A stretch of 64,000 nt of DNA from JAPPLB01 sp965218555 (GTDB lineage Bacteria > Acidobacteriota > Terriglobia > Bryobacterales > UBA6623). Position 1 is the first letter of the stretch. The number at the start of each line of letters is the position of its first letter. Below are positions 1 to 9,800 of this stretch, one piece after another. Where the stretch lies: assembly GCA_965218555.1 (NCBI GenBank), contig OZ244625.1:3720001-3784000 (forward strand), read 5' to 3'. The notes below the pieces were generated by a model, which saw only the letters and a list, made by a program, of their open reading frames with translations, was not told where the DNA came from and did no database searches. Both the position numbers and the translations under genes were made by a program.

Positions 1-2474
1 TTTATCGCCGCCGAATCCGGACATCCTAGCTCAGCCGGCGCCGCAGGAGGTGTCGGGATCATTTGTTGCAAGCTGAAAGAAGATAAGGACGAAAAACGCT
101 TGTACCTGCATAGGTGCGTCGCTTGCGGATCCCGTTCAGGACGCTTTCCCGAGCCGATCTCTCCCCTGCACCCAGGCGACGACGCCCTTGGTGCTGTAGC
201 TACGCAGGTTCTCTTAGAAGCGTTGCCCGGTGAGCGCGACGATAGTCATCCCAAGCCCTTGGCCGGACGGAAGCTCATTGCATTCTCGGACAACCGTCAG
301 GACGCGGCGTTCTTTGCACCGTTTTTTCAGCGGACAAGCCTCGACTTTGCGATTCGCGCATGCATCGCTCAAGCCATTCGGAAAGATGGTGGGGAGAGCG
401 CAGTTCCTATTTACGAGGTGCGGGACACCGTCTGGCGGCTGATGGGTTCAAACGGGCAAGCCGCCTATAAAGCACATCATTGGGGTGCGCAGTCGCAAGC
501 GATACGAGATAACACGGCGAAGGACAGACTGACCGAGCAGATTGTCGCGGAATTCTGTACTTCGGGGCTGGTGCGAGTCTCCTTGGAAAGTCTCGGTATT
601 GCGTGCGTCGACTATGATCGCTGGTGCATTGAGACCATAGCAGGGGAAATGGTCGAAACCAGCGCCGGCATAGACGAGAGCACGGCGACGGCATTCGCCG
701 AGTTGGTCCTCGACCTGATCCGGCGCTTGCGCGCTATTCACGATCCTGGCGACAGAATCGACCTCGCCAATGAAGCCGTCTGGGGGGCCCACCAGAACCA
801 ACCTCGGAGATGCTTTGCTGATCCTGGTTCGCCGACTAAGCAGAACACGTCCTCTTTAAGACTTCTGCCGGCAGGGAGTCACTCGAACCGCTTCACATGG
901 ATACTCGAGGGCCGATTAAAGCTGTCACGTGATATGGCCCTCAAAGTGCTCACCAGATTCTGGAACGCCGCGAAGAGGGAAAAGCTACTTGTCCGCCATC
1001 CCCCTGGGTTCGCGCTGAATCTCGACAAGATCCAAATTGCCGACGGCCGGAAGCGTACCTTGTACGAATGCGGGACTTGTGGGACTCGAACGTTCCGTTC
1101 TGTCCGAGCAGTCTGCCCATCTTGGAAATGCGCCGGGAAGCTGATTGAGGTCTCGGACGAGACACGACAGTCGCTGATGGATCAAAACCACTATGCTCGC
1201 CTTTATTTGTCACAGCCGGACACTGAGCGGAAAGGCCGGAACGCGATAGCCAAAGAGCATAGCGCGGCGATCGGAGGACAGGTCCGCGAGGTGATCGAAG
1301 AACAGTTCCAAACGGGCCGCATCAACCTGTTGAGTTGCACGACCACTCTCGAGCTGGGTGTCGACCTCGGAGATCTGGAAGCTATTGTCTGTCGAAATGT
1401 CCCGCCCGGCATCGTCAATTACCAACAGCGCACCGGTCGCGCCGGCCGTCGAGCTCAGGCCGCTCCGGTCGCTCTGACGATCGCGCGCAACGGCAACTAC
1501 GACCAAGCGATCTTCAGAAAATTTATCGATTACTTGGCAAGCCGTCCTGCCATTCCCTATCTCGCCTTGGACAACGCCGACTTCTTCCGACGCCACCAAG
1601 TCTCAATAATCCTCGCCGGCTTCTTCCGTGAACATATCGCGCTAGGTCACGGATTGGGCGCACCACAGTTGAAGGTGCTGCTAGGCGAGGATCTGAGTGA
1701 AGGCCAAGTCAGCGCGTTTCTCGACCGCTTCCGGATGTGGTCCGAGTCAAGCGAAGGCGTGGAGGCATATAGCCGAGCGGGAAGTCTCGTTGCAACGATT
1801 CCGGAGCGATTTCGTCAAATTGGATTACAAGGTGAGGACCTCCGGATTCACGCTGTAGAGTCTGTTCGCAGATTTGTCCATGACGTCGCCACGCGATGGC
1901 AACTACTTCAGGAGCGTCGAATGGATGCGCGCGATGCCGATCAAGACGTAATCGCCGCAATCATGCAGCGCCAACAGCGCAACTTACTCGCGCAATTCCT
2001 TGTTAACGCACTTTCCAGGGCCGCTGTCATTCCAACTTATAGCTTCCCTGTGCATACCTGTCGGCTTGAGATCGTCAAGGACAAAGCCCAGCCCTCGACC
2101 CCGTTCGGGGACCTGGAAGCGGAGATTCAGTTGGACCGAACCGCCTTGTTGGCCATTTCCGAGTACGCTCCCGGAGCGGAAGTCGTCGCAGGCGGACGAA
2201 TCTGGACAAGCGGCGGCATCGTCCGCTACCCCAATATGTTCATGCCGACTCGGTATTACAAAATCTGCGATTCCTGCGGACATGTCGGTATCAAGGACAG
2301 CCATGACGGGTTCGGGCCGATTTGCCCTCAGTGCGCAGAGGACTGGAGAGGGGCTCGTCGCAAGGGATCCTTTATCGAGCCGAAGGGCTTCCTGACGACA
2401 TACACTGAACGACAAGGTCGGGACCCAGGCTCGACCCGCCTGCGTCAGCGTTCAGCAGAGGAGGCCCGACTAGT
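1..2474 (+). pseudogene. Large DUF1998-type superfamily 2 helicase, 5' part (open at window edge, split by IS481)
   Basis: The frame is open from base 1, so the N-terminal helicase lobe with Walker A lies outside the window. What is visible is the second RecA lobe. The segment GRKLIAFSDNRQDAAFF is followed by motif V/VI (LELGVDLGDLEAIVCRNVPP, then QQRTGRAGRR), as in YprA/MrfA-like and DruE/DrmA-like helicases. Two Cys pairs (CGTCGTRTF...CPSWKC and CDSCGHVG...CPQC) look like zinc ribbons. The protein runs to EEARLV and is then cut by the IS481 element at 2475. Removing the element and one target copy restores EEARLVTRAPYH in frame with the part starting at 3506, so the gene was intact until insertion. 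Known members unwind DNA in repair or anti-phage systems. With at least 1400 residues plus a missing N-terminus, a DruE (Druantia)-like protein is one option. No defence partner gene is visible, so the role is unproven. Confidence 0.8.
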
Positions 2475-3420
2475 TGTGGAACCTCAACAGGTTGTCCCCG
2501 GTCAGACCGATTCGACTGATGGGCGGGTTGGCTTTAAGACTAGCGTGTGGGCGGTGCCAATTGTAGCGGTGGAGCCAGTGTCTGAGGTGTTGGGCACGCT
2601 GGGTGGAGGTGTGATAGGTGTGGGCGTAGGCCCACTCACGTAGCGCGGTCTGGATGAAGCGTTCGGCTTTGCCGTTGGTAGGAGGGGTGAAGGGCCGGGT
2701 GAAGCGATGGCGTAGGCCGCGTTGGGCACAGCGTGCATGGAAGGCCCTGGAACGGTAACACCCGCCGTTGTCAGTGAGCACGCGGCGGACGCGGATGCCG
2801 AGGCGGTGGTAGTAGTCGAGGGCGGCGGTGAGAAAGGCCGCGGCAGTGGCGGCGGTCTGGTCGGGATAGAGCTGGGAGAAGGCGAGGCGGGAGTGGTCGT
2901 CGACGCAGACATGAAGGTATTCCCAGCCGGCGCCGGGGCTGGAGTGGCGGCGGTCCCCGGTGACGCGGTGACCGGGGCGGCGAAAGCGGCCGAGTTTCTT
3001 GATATCAAGGTGCAGCAGGTCGCCCGGGTGGGGATGTTCGTAGCGGCGGACGGGCGGCGGCGGGTCGAGGGCACTAAGGCGAGCAAGCCCCTGGCGGCGG
3101 AGGACTCGACTGACGGTAGCGGGCGCCACCCCAACAGTGGCGGCGATCTGGGCGCCGGTCCAGCGCAGCCGGCGCAAGGCGGTGATGCGGCTGATGAGAG
3201 TGGCAGGTATGCTGCGGGGCGAGCGGTGCGGACGCGAACTGCGGTCGAGCAATCCGTCCGCGCCCTCAGCCCGATAGCGGGCCACCCACTTGCGCACCGT
3301 GCGTGCGCAGACCCCGAAGGCGCTGGCCACCGCCTTCGGGGTCTGGCCCTGGTCGAGAATCCGCCGGACGACAGCGGCTCGACTCTGCGGCGTCAACTTG
3401 GCATTCTGATGGATGTTCAC
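2470..3420 (-). CDS. IS481 family transposase, copy A
   Basis: A 316-residue DDE transposase. An N-terminal helix-turn-helix (about residues 10-60, QTPKAVASAFGVCARTVRKW) and a second HTH (TGAQIAATVGVAPATVSRVL) are followed by an rve integrase core with catalytic Asp in LHLDIKKL, Asp in VLTDNGG and Glu in NGKAERF. The GTG start is preceded by GGAGG in the element's left end. The last codon is half element and half target, and the TAG stop lies wholly in the target CTAG (2470-2473). The ORF is intact, so the element is probably active. Confidence 0.95.
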   Translation of the reverse strand: MNIHQNAKLTPQSRAAVVRRILDQGQTPKAVASAFGVCARTVRKWVARYRAEGADGLLDRSSRPHRSPRSIPATLISRITALRRLRWTGAQIAATVGVAPATVSRVLRRQGLARLSALDPPPPVRRYEHPHPGDLLHLDIKKLGRFRRPGHRVTGDRRHSSPGAGWEYLHVCVDDHSRLAFSQLYPDQTAATAAAFLTAALDYYHRLGIRVRRVLTDNGGCYRSRAFHARCAQRGLRHRFTRPFTPPTNGKAERFIQTALREWAYAHTYHTSTQRAQHLRHWLHRYNWHRPHASLKANPPISRIGLTGDNLLRFHN

Positions 3421-3505
3421 TTGGTCCTCCTTCCGGGAAACTTTGTGCTTGGTACCCTCAGTTTCCTCGGTTGGGACCGAGTGAACAACCTATTGAAAGA
3501 TCACA
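2475..3505 (-). mobile_element. IS481-family insertion sequence, copy A (1031 bp)
   Basis: The ends are TGTGGAACCTCAACAGGTTG (2475) and, inverted, TGTGATCTTTCAATAGGTTG (3505), which form imperfect terminal inverted repeats. It is flanked by ACTAGT (2469-2474) and CCTAGT (3506-3511), an NCTAGN duplication of the kind known for IS481. It is the same length as the copies at 30926 and 48749 and its transposase sequence is identical to that of the 30926 copy. It interrupts the DUF1998 helicase. Confidence 0.95.
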
Positions 3506-5264
3506 CCTAGTAACAAGGGCGCCATACCATCGGTACGAAGAGACGGATTTGGTTGGGGTCCGCACATTCTACTCTCCTGCATTTTCAATGGACGGCGATA
3601 AGGACGTGCGTGGGCGATTGTTCATTGTGAATCGCGGTCCTCACGGAGGGGGGTATCTGCGCTGCCCAAAATGTGAGTATGCGGCCCCCGCACCGTTAAA
3701 TGTGAAGTACGGCAAGCCCGTCAAGGACAATCACAGGAACCCACGGACGGGGGAAGGCTGTCCCGTGACTAAACTACGTTCGCCAATAGACTTGGGGCAC
3801 ATCTTTGAAACCGATGTTCGCGCCTTCGCGTTTGCTAAACGATTGCCCTCATTGGAAGACAATACACAGGACGATGCAAAGGAGAGCTTCCTGCGGACTC
3901 TGGCTGAGGCTTTGCGACTTGCTTCAGTCCGCTTGCTGCAAATCGACTCGCGGGACTTGGCTGCTACCTTCCAAATGGACGGCAATCGACCCGTCGCGAT
4001 CCTCTACGATTCAACCCCCGGGGGAGCGGGTTATTCGCGACGGATTGGCAGTGGCGGAGCTTTCTCAACGGAGAATCTCATCAAGGAGGCAGTGAGTGTC
4101 CTTGACTGTCCAGCAGACTGTGCCAGCTCCTGCACGAAGTGCTTGAACGACTATGGCAACCAAGCGAACTGGGAGAAGTTTGACCGGCACGTCGTGCTGG
4201 GTTGGCTTCGGACGCTGAACTCGCACACCAAGGCGACGGAAGGCATTGCACCCGAGGGTGCGATCCGGTGGGCCTCGCCTTCGGTCGATAGTCTCCGTGA
4301 ACGATTGCTCGGTACGCGGAGGATTGAAGTATTTGTGCCTCAGCTTTCCGGCTGCAGGAATCGTGGCCAAGAGGTCGAAACAGCTCGGTTCTTAAGGGAT
4401 CAATTGGAGGCTTCTCCCGAGCGTGAGATCCGAATCTACGCCGAATGCGCGACGCGTGATTCGGTCACGGATGCCAGTGCGGCGGAGTTGGACGCCCTGA
4501 CTATGTTGGCTGAGGCCGAAAGGGCAGGGCGCCTCCAGTTCTACTTCTCGGAAAGGATCGACACAAGCGCTGTCATCCCCAGACTCGCTACGGACACTGA
4601 GGGGGGTGGCTCTTGTTTCTACGTGGATGAACGAGAGCGACCGTTGCTGGATGGCTTGCTTCCGAGTAGCTGCGTGTTTGTGGAAGGCGCCGGGTCGAAG
4701 GAGACCAAAGCAGTGATTCAGGGCATCAGACGCCAATCCCGCCGAGAGCGTGGTGCGCTTGAACACCTCATTCGCGACACCCGGCGATTCGAGTACTTCC
4801 CCGGCAAACATCGCTGTCTAAGCGAGCCGTTCTCGCCTCTCAAAGGTGCTGACGAAGCCAAGATCACCATTCGCGACCCATACTTGCTTTCGGGGGCACA
4901 CAATCGCGAGAGTACTGCGGGCTTCGTGAAGTTCTTGAACTCCCTCTGCGATGGCATCAAGCGGGTGACTCTGGTTTGGAGATTAGAAGGCTCCGGATAC
5001 AGCGGAGGAAACGAAGGCCATAACTCTGGCGATTCGATCTCTCAATTCAAATCGGTGCTGCGGCGACATGGCCTCAACCCTGATCTCATTCGATATTCAC
5101 CGCAACGCAAAGGTGAAAGAGGACACTTCCATGATCGCCGCGTAACTGCGGTGATGCATAGGAATGGCTCGGAGGAGCGTTACCGCTGGGACTTGACCTC
5201 CGGCGTGGACAATCTCATGGACAAAACAAGAGAAGCTACGGTCTTTGTGTGCCGGGTCAGTTAG
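3506..5264 (+). pseudogene. Large DUF1998-type helicase, 3' part with PLD-like tail
   Basis: Continuation of the helicase split at 2475. It begins at LVTRAPYHRYEETDLVG and has no start codon of its own; upstream in-frame codons belong to IS481. A Cys pair (LRCPKCEY) is followed by the DUF1998 core, which contains PVAILYDSTPGGAGYS and the cysteine cluster CPADCASSCTKCLNDYGN. The last 300 residues (DPYLLSG..., then HFHDRRV, then DLTSGVDNLMDKTREA) resemble the phospholipase D-like/MIT-C module fused to some defence helicases; that assignment is by motif shape only. Unless the fragment is expressed separately, the protein is inactive in this genome copy. Helicase, DUF1998 and PLD functions are separate proteins in DISARM (DrmA, DrmB, DrmC); here they would be one chain. 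Confidence 0.75.
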
Positions 5265-5302
5265 ACCTCGCCTTCCTGGGTAGCCCGCCGCCCCGGGTCA
5301 CT

Positions 5303-5689
5303 TCATGTGGCGATTTTCAGGTCCGTATGACGTGCGAGCACGTCGAAGTCGTTGTCGTTGTGAAGGATGGGCGTATCAGCGCAAATGGCGACAGCTGCAA
5401 TGAGACAATCGACCGACTTGTGAACGATTTCCCCTTCCCGGCGGCAGAGGCGATACAAAGCAGCCGCGTCGTCATAGTGCATCGGCCCTGTCGGCAAAAC
5501 GGTTGCGCGTGCGAGCAGCCGTCGGAGGCTATGCAGATGCGGTTCGTCGCGCGCGCCGGCGAGCACTGCCATCCGGACCGCATCGCAGATCGCGGTCTCG
5601 CTATCTAGCAGCTCCTCGACTCGATTGCAGGTCGCGGACCCCGTGTCGCGAAGAAATTCGACCCACGCGGACGTATCGATCAGAATCAT
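5303..5689 (-). CDS. vapC: VapC-type PIN-domain ribonuclease toxin
   Basis: A 128-residue PIN domain starting at MILIDTSAWVEFLRD. The acidic residues expected of the Mg-dependent RNase site are visible: Asp in ILIDTS near residue 4, Asp in HKSVDCLIAA, and Asp in HNDNDFDVLA near the C-terminus. The ATG at 5689 overlaps the stop of the upstream antitoxin (ATGA, 5686-5689), so translation is coupled and the longer upstream frame is not used. VapC toxins cleave tRNA or rRNA when the antitoxin is degraded. The gene is convergent with the helicase end at 5264. The ORF is intact and of usual length. Confidence 0.9.
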   Translation of the reverse strand: MILIDTSAWVEFLRDTGSATCNRVEELLDSETAICDAVRMAVLAGARDEPHLHSLRRLLARATVLPTGPMHYDDAAALYRLCRREGEIVHKSVDCLIAAVAICADTPILHNDNDFDVLARHTDLKIAT

Positions 5690-5889
5690 GCCAAGCGGCT
5701 GCTCCGCAACTCGCCGAGGTCGCCCTCCCAACCCGACCCGCGAAAACGCCGGGCTTCATCGACGCTGAAGGGTTCCGCCGCAAGGGCTCGAAGTGCAAAG
5801 TTGATCGCCTCGCGCTTTGTCTTCAGCAGGTAACGGCGCATGACCTCCTCGCACGCTTCATCGTCGATATCCACATTGATGCGTGACAT
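5686..5889 (-). CDS. vapB: VapB-type antitoxin
   Basis: A 67-residue protein with the N-terminal pattern of type II VapB antitoxins (pfam09957-like): MSRINVDIDDEACEEVMRRY, then TKREAINFALRALAAE, which is the ribbon-helix-helix-like DNA-binding part. The C-terminal 25 residues (EARRFRGSGWEGDLGELRSS) are the flexible tail expected to wrap VapC, and the GxGWEGDL motif is typical of the group. The stop overlaps the vapC start by four bases. The operon is expected to be autorepressed from the region upstream of 5889; no operator was identified by eye. Confidence 0.88.
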   Translation of the reverse strand: MSRINVDIDDEACEEVMRRYLLKTKREAINFALRALAAEPFSVDEARRFRGSGWEGDLGELRSSRLA

Positions 5890-6123
5890 GCACCTTTACT
5901 ACACCACATGCGCGATTTTTGGTGAGAAACCATCCTGGTCCCGCCGTCGGCAGTTGGCGGTGGACTTTTTGCCTGATCCGGTCAGGTACGGAAGCAGGAA
6001 ACTCCACCAACCAAGGTTTAGGGGTGATCTTGTGTCCGAATCGATCATGATCGGCCGGGTCTCGGCGCAATGGGAGAAGTTCTCCTGGTGAGCAAAGCAG
6101 ATGGTTGTCCTTCGGATTTTGGT

Positions 6124-6148
6124 ACTGAAGCCCTTCAGTCTTTTTTTT
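6124..6148 (+). terminator. Intrinsic terminator without an adjacent upstream + gene
   Basis: ACTGAA-GCCC-TTCAGT forms a perfect 6-bp stem with a 4-nt loop, followed by C and eight T. It is oriented for + strand transcription. The nearest + gene upstream is the helicase ending at 5264, beyond the oppositely oriented vapBC pair. Confidence 0.6.
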
Positions 6149-6194
6149 CTGCCCCGGCCTGCTTAGCATGAAGACAGCGAGGCCGGAATCCTGG

Positions 6195-6275
6195 CCTGCA
6201 TTTCTCATCACGTGGCGAGGCGAAGTGCGGGAGAGGGCTGCAAGGACGAGGTGCGTGCCGCCCGCGCCGGCAACA
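6195..6275 (+). repeat. Left half of the 177-bp palindromic-ended (MITE-like) repeat
   Basis: CCTGCATTTCTCATCAC followed by GAGGCGAAGTGCGGGAGAGG...GACGAGGTGCG closely tracks the first 70-80 bases of the intact copy at 37864-38040. The right half, with its inverted terminus, is absent. Confidence 0.65.
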
Positions 6276-6292
6276 CGGCCTGTAAGGTTTTG

Positions 6293-6429
6293 CACGAATC
6301 ACGAGACACGAGTCACGAAACACGAATGACGGCCTTTACGGTTCACCGGCCGTCAGACATTTCTTTCTAAAGCGAACCAGGCCCCCCAATGGTCTTCACG
6401 AATCACGAGACACGAATCACGAATCACGG
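6293..6429. repeat. Two short heptanucleotide tandem arrays (CACGARW)
   Basis: 6293-6327 reads CACGAAT, CACGAGA, CACGAGT, CACGAAA, CACGAAT, GACGG. 6397-6429 reads CACGAAT, CACGAGA, CACGAAT, CACGAAT, CACGG. About 70 bp of unrelated sequence separates them. No function is known to me. Confidence 0.75.
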
Positions 6430-6553
6430 TTTTTTTTCGAGTCACGGACGTTATGGCCGTTCGGTTCGCCGTGGGTGCGCAAGGGTCGCACAACCAGAAA
6501 CCGCCGCCCGGACCACCGCGCCCACCGCTAAATCAATGCTTGCCTGCCCTGAA

Positions 6554-6583
6554 TTGCCCGGTATTGCCCGGTATTTCCCGGTA
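6554..6583. repeat. Three-unit 10-bp tandem repeat
   Basis: Units TTGCCCGGTA, TTGCCCGGTA, TTTCCCGGTA in direct succession, followed by A-rich sequence. Confidence 0.7.
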
Positions 6584-6797
6584 AAAAATATTGCCCTGAG
6601 CCAGTGTCCACGCACCGTCCGCCGTTCTGGGTCGGCCTCACGTCGAGCGCCGTCAGCAGCCGCTCCGGTCGCCCTCCGGGCTCCTTCCGCTTCGCCCAAC
6701 ACCGAATGAACTCATGCTGGGAAAGGGGAACGTTCTATATTGCGTTGACATCACGATCGGCAGGGCCGAGTGAATCGAGTAGAGTAGACCAAGTGCC

Positions 6798-9581
6798 ATG
6801 AATGAGAAAACACGTTGCTGGGGCGGCCGATTCGCAGGTCTTGCTTTTGTCTTTCTCCTGTCGAACCTGTCCGCACAAACATTCGTCGAGGAGACGTACG
6901 AGGACTTCGCCGACGGCAAGCTGGATGCCGCCGGGCAGAACCTCTACGTCAGCCGGGACGGTGCGGTTCGGTCGATCCATCGGTTCGATCTGAATCAAGA
7001 CGGATTCATTGATCTCGTTTTCAACAACACGCATGATCGGCGTGCGTTCATCCCAGCCACAAGCGCGTCGGTTTCAACCGACGGCAAGATCTCGGAAACG
7101 ACCGTTGCCGTCGAGGGGAGCCGGCAGACGGCGATCGCCGACCTGAATCGTGACGGTCACTTGGATTTGGTCTTCTGCCCGAACGCCTCGGGCGTGCAGA
7201 CCCGGAGACGTTTCCTCACGCTGACCTACGGCGGCCCCGACGGATGGCCGCCGCAACGTACGACCGGGCTGCTGCCGGTCCACAATGCCCGCAAAGTCGC
7301 GGTAACGGACCTCAACGCCGACGAGTGGCCCGACATCGTCACGCTGAACTCGGAAGCGTGGCTTGCCGAGCAACCGTCCGGGGGGCCGATCCTGCGTGTT
7401 TATTGGGGAAGCGAGGACGGGTTCCTTCTGACGCGCCGGCGCGACATGCAGATCAAAAGCGCTCTGGACATCGCGGCGGCGGACATCGACCAGGACGGAG
7501 TGGGCGATCTCGCAGTGCTGACCGAAAAAAAGCAGATCATCATCCTGTGGGGCGGGGATCTGCAGGGAGTCGAGGGCCGCTTCGCTCGCGACCATTTGAA
7601 TCTGCCGGGATCCGGCGCGGCGACTCTTGACGCCGCTGACGCCTCGGGAGACGGACGCCCGGACCTCGTTGTCGGATCGAGCGAAGGACAGGTCTACGTG
7701 TTCCGGCGCGGTCGTGAGCGTGGGGCCTCTACAGCGCAGGTCGTACCGGGTTTTCCGGCGTCTCACGTCTCGGTTGGCGAGGTGGACGGCGACAACCTGC
7801 CCGAGATCGTCCTCACTCATTTCGCGCAGAACCGGGCCGGCGGGGGTGAGGCTTCGGGGGCCGCCGCGCAGTCAGGAGCCTCTGTGCAGATCCTGTGGGG
7901 AGCGGACGGCTGGGACCGCACACATGCGACGGCGCTGGATGCGCCCTACGCCACCTCCACCGCCATCGGAGATCTTGACGACGACGGTAAAGCCGATCTG
8001 GCGATCTCCGTTCATCAAAATGACGAAACGTACCGTGCCATGTCGTCTGTCTTGTTGGGTCAAGGGGGACGTGAATTCCGACGGTTGGTGGGCCCTTCCA
8101 CCGAGGGCGCCATGCACGTGGCCATCGCTTTGAAAACACGCCACCATCCCGCTCGGGCGGTGTTCGCGAACAGTCTTGGAGGCACGGTCGGCGAACGGAT
8201 CAAGTCACAGGTCTTCTGGGGTTCCGCCGCCGGCTTCAGTGAAGACAACCAATGGATGTTCGACATGCGCAGCGGCTACGAGCACAGCGCCGCCGACCTC
8301 AATGCCGATGGTCATGTCGATCTGCTGGTGGTCAACTCCGGACATGCGGGTGCGGCCGCCGCGAATGACCCGACACTCGGCGCGAATATTTTCTGGGGCG
8401 GCGCTGAAGGCTTTGATCCCGCAACGAGGAGGACGGTTCTGAACGAGCCCGGCCTCGGCTCGACCAATATCGCCGATCTCAACCGCGACGGCTACCTCGA
8501 CATCACGCTCGGCTCCTTCGACGTGGGGGAGCCGCTCGTGATTTACTACGGATCGTCCGGCGGCTATTCGCGGGACCGCCGAGAGGCAGTGTCTTCCCCG
8601 GGGCGATCCGTCGAAGGCGTAATCGCTGATTTCAATGGAGATGACTGGCTCGACATCGCGGTGGTGTCATTCTCGGTTCATCGCGTACGCATTTTTTGGG
8701 GCGGCCCGGAGGGCTTCGATGAATCGCGTCAAGGTCACGTCAACATGCCGTCGGCCATCGGACTCGAGACGGCTGATCTCAACAGCGACGGCCGGCTCGA
8801 CCTGATCGTAGCCAGCTATCAGGATCCTCTCGCCCACCACCACGACACCGGCATGATGATTTTCTGGGGGCAGGAGGGCGGGTTTCATTCGGCGAACTCG
8901 CAGTGGTTGCCGGGGTTCACACCCATTAGCCCGGTGGTCGCCGATTTCGACGCCGACGGCTTCCTGGACATCTTCTCACCGCACTATCACGCCGACTTGA
9001 CGCGCGAACTGCTGCCCAACTACATCTACTGGGGGTCGAAGAACGGCTTCGCCGCGCGCAACCGGGCTGCGCTGATCTGCAATTCGGCGGACGATGCTCT
9101 GGCGGCCGACTTCGACACGGATGGCGCTCTCGACATCGCGGTCGCCTGCCACACGAGCGACGGAGACCATACGACGCACTCGAAGGTCTTCTACAACGAC
9201 GGCCGGCGTTTCGAGAACCCTCGTGTGGAGAAGCTGCTGACATACGGGCCTCACTGGATGGGTTCTCAGGATATGGGCCACATCGCACACCGCCGCTGGG
9301 AGCAGACCTACGAGTCGTCGGTCTTCGAATGGGATGGAGGCGCGACGCAGGGGCGCCTGAAGTCCGAGGCGGATACGCCGGCCGGCGCCGGGTTATCCTT
9401 CGAGATCCGCAACGCCGATGATGCTGAAAAACTTGCGGAGCAGCCGTGGCGAAAACTTGCCGCAGAGTCTTTTCAGCTAGATAGCGTCGATCGTGTTCTT
9501 CAGTATCGAGCGACCTTCCACTCGCCCAACGGCGACTCGTTCGCTACGCTGAGGCGGGTTGAGATACGGCTCACTCCTTGA
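6798..9581 (+). CDS. Secreted FG-GAP/VCBS repeat protein
   Basis: A 927-residue protein with an N-terminal signal peptide (GRFAGLAFVFLLSNLSAQ). It carries about 13 FG-GAP calcium-binding blades, each with a D-x-D/N-x-D-G-x-x-D core: DLNQDGFIDL, DLNRDGHLDL, DIDQDGVGDL, DASGDGRPDL, DLDDDGKADL, DLNADGHVDL, DLNRDGYLDI, DLNSDGRLDL, DFDADGFLDI, DFDTDGALDI and others. Integrin-like beta-propellers result, followed by a C-terminal beta-rich domain of about 100 residues. Such proteins are exported and thought to bind carbohydrate or protein ligands in calcium-dependent fashion. It is followed, after a 219-bp gap, by a lipoprotein on the same strand. Enzyme activity is not evident. Confidence 0.88.
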   Translation: MNEKTRCWGGRFAGLAFVFLLSNLSAQTFVEETYEDFADGKLDAAGQNLYVSRDGAVRSIHRFDLNQDGFIDLVFNNTHDRRAFIPATSASVSTDGKISETTVAVEGSRQTAIADLNRDGHLDLVFCPNASGVQTRRRFLTLTYGGPDGWPPQRTTGLLPVHNARKVAVTDLNADEWPDIVTLNSEAWLAEQPSGGPILRVYWGSEDGFLLTRRRDMQIKSALDIAAADIDQDGVGDLAVLTEKKQIIILWGGDLQGVEGRFARDHLNLPGSGAATLDAADASGDGRPDLVVGSSEGQVYVFRRGRERGASTAQVVPGFPASHVSVGEVDGDNLPEIVLTHFAQNRAGGGEASGAAAQSGASVQILWGADGWDRTHATALDAPYATSTAIGDLDDDGKADLAISVHQNDETYRAMSSVLLGQGGREFRRLVGPSTEGAMHVAIALKTRHHPARAVFANSLGGTVGERIKSQVFWGSAAGFSEDNQWMFDMRSGYEHSAADLNADGHVDLLVVNSGHAGAAAANDPTLGANIFWGGAEGFDPATRRTVLNEPGLGSTNIADLNRDGYLDITLGSFDVGEPLVIYYGSSGGYSRDRREAVSSPGRSVEGVIADFNGDDWLDIAVVSFSVHRVRIFWGGPEGFDESRQGHVNMPSAIGLETADLNSDGRLDLIVASYQDPLAHHHDTGMMIFWGQEGGFHSANSQWLPGFTPISPVVADFDADGFLDIFSPHYHADLTRELLPNYIYWGSKNGFAARNRAALICNSADDALAADFDTDGALDIAVACHTSDGDHTTHSKVFYNDGRRFENPRVEKLLTYGPHWMGSQDMGHIAHRRWEQTYESSVFEWDGGATQGRLKSEADTPAGAGLSFEIRNADDAEKLAEQPWRKLAAESFQLDSVDRVLQYRATFHSPNGDSFATLRRVEIRLTP

Positions 9582-9800
9582 GGAATCAGCGTAGAGGACG
9601 AGTGTCGGGCGCCGGCGTTCCTGAGTGTCCGGAGCCAAGGTGTAGCCATGCCGGCTGCGAACGTTGTTTGGAGAAGGGCACGCCGACGATGAACTTTCGT
9701 GATCCCTCGAAGGAGACTCGACCGAGACAGTCAACTGGTGAGAAGCCGCTCGGCTTCTTTGCGGTCGACAAGACGTAGACTCTCGGCGTACCCTGCAAGG

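Larger units (their letters stand above)
5890..6797. other. 900-bp gene-free, repeat-rich spacer
   Basis: No supported coding region. It holds an orphan intrinsic terminator (6124), a half copy of the 177-bp palindromic-ended repeat (6195), two heptamer arrays (6293 and 6397) and a three-unit 10-bp repeat (6554). Purine/pyrimidine texture and short frames argue against a hidden gene. Confidence 0.6.

Noticed and set aside
2722..3510. 262-residue + strand ORF (and its copies at 31173 and 48744) rich in Gly, Ala and Val
   Set aside because: It is the antisense shadow of the IS481 transposase; codon pattern and motifs support only the transposase strand.
6293..6429. CACGARW arrays as a CRISPR-like array
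   Set aside because: Units are 7 bp without spacers and there are no cas genes; these are simple tandem repeats.
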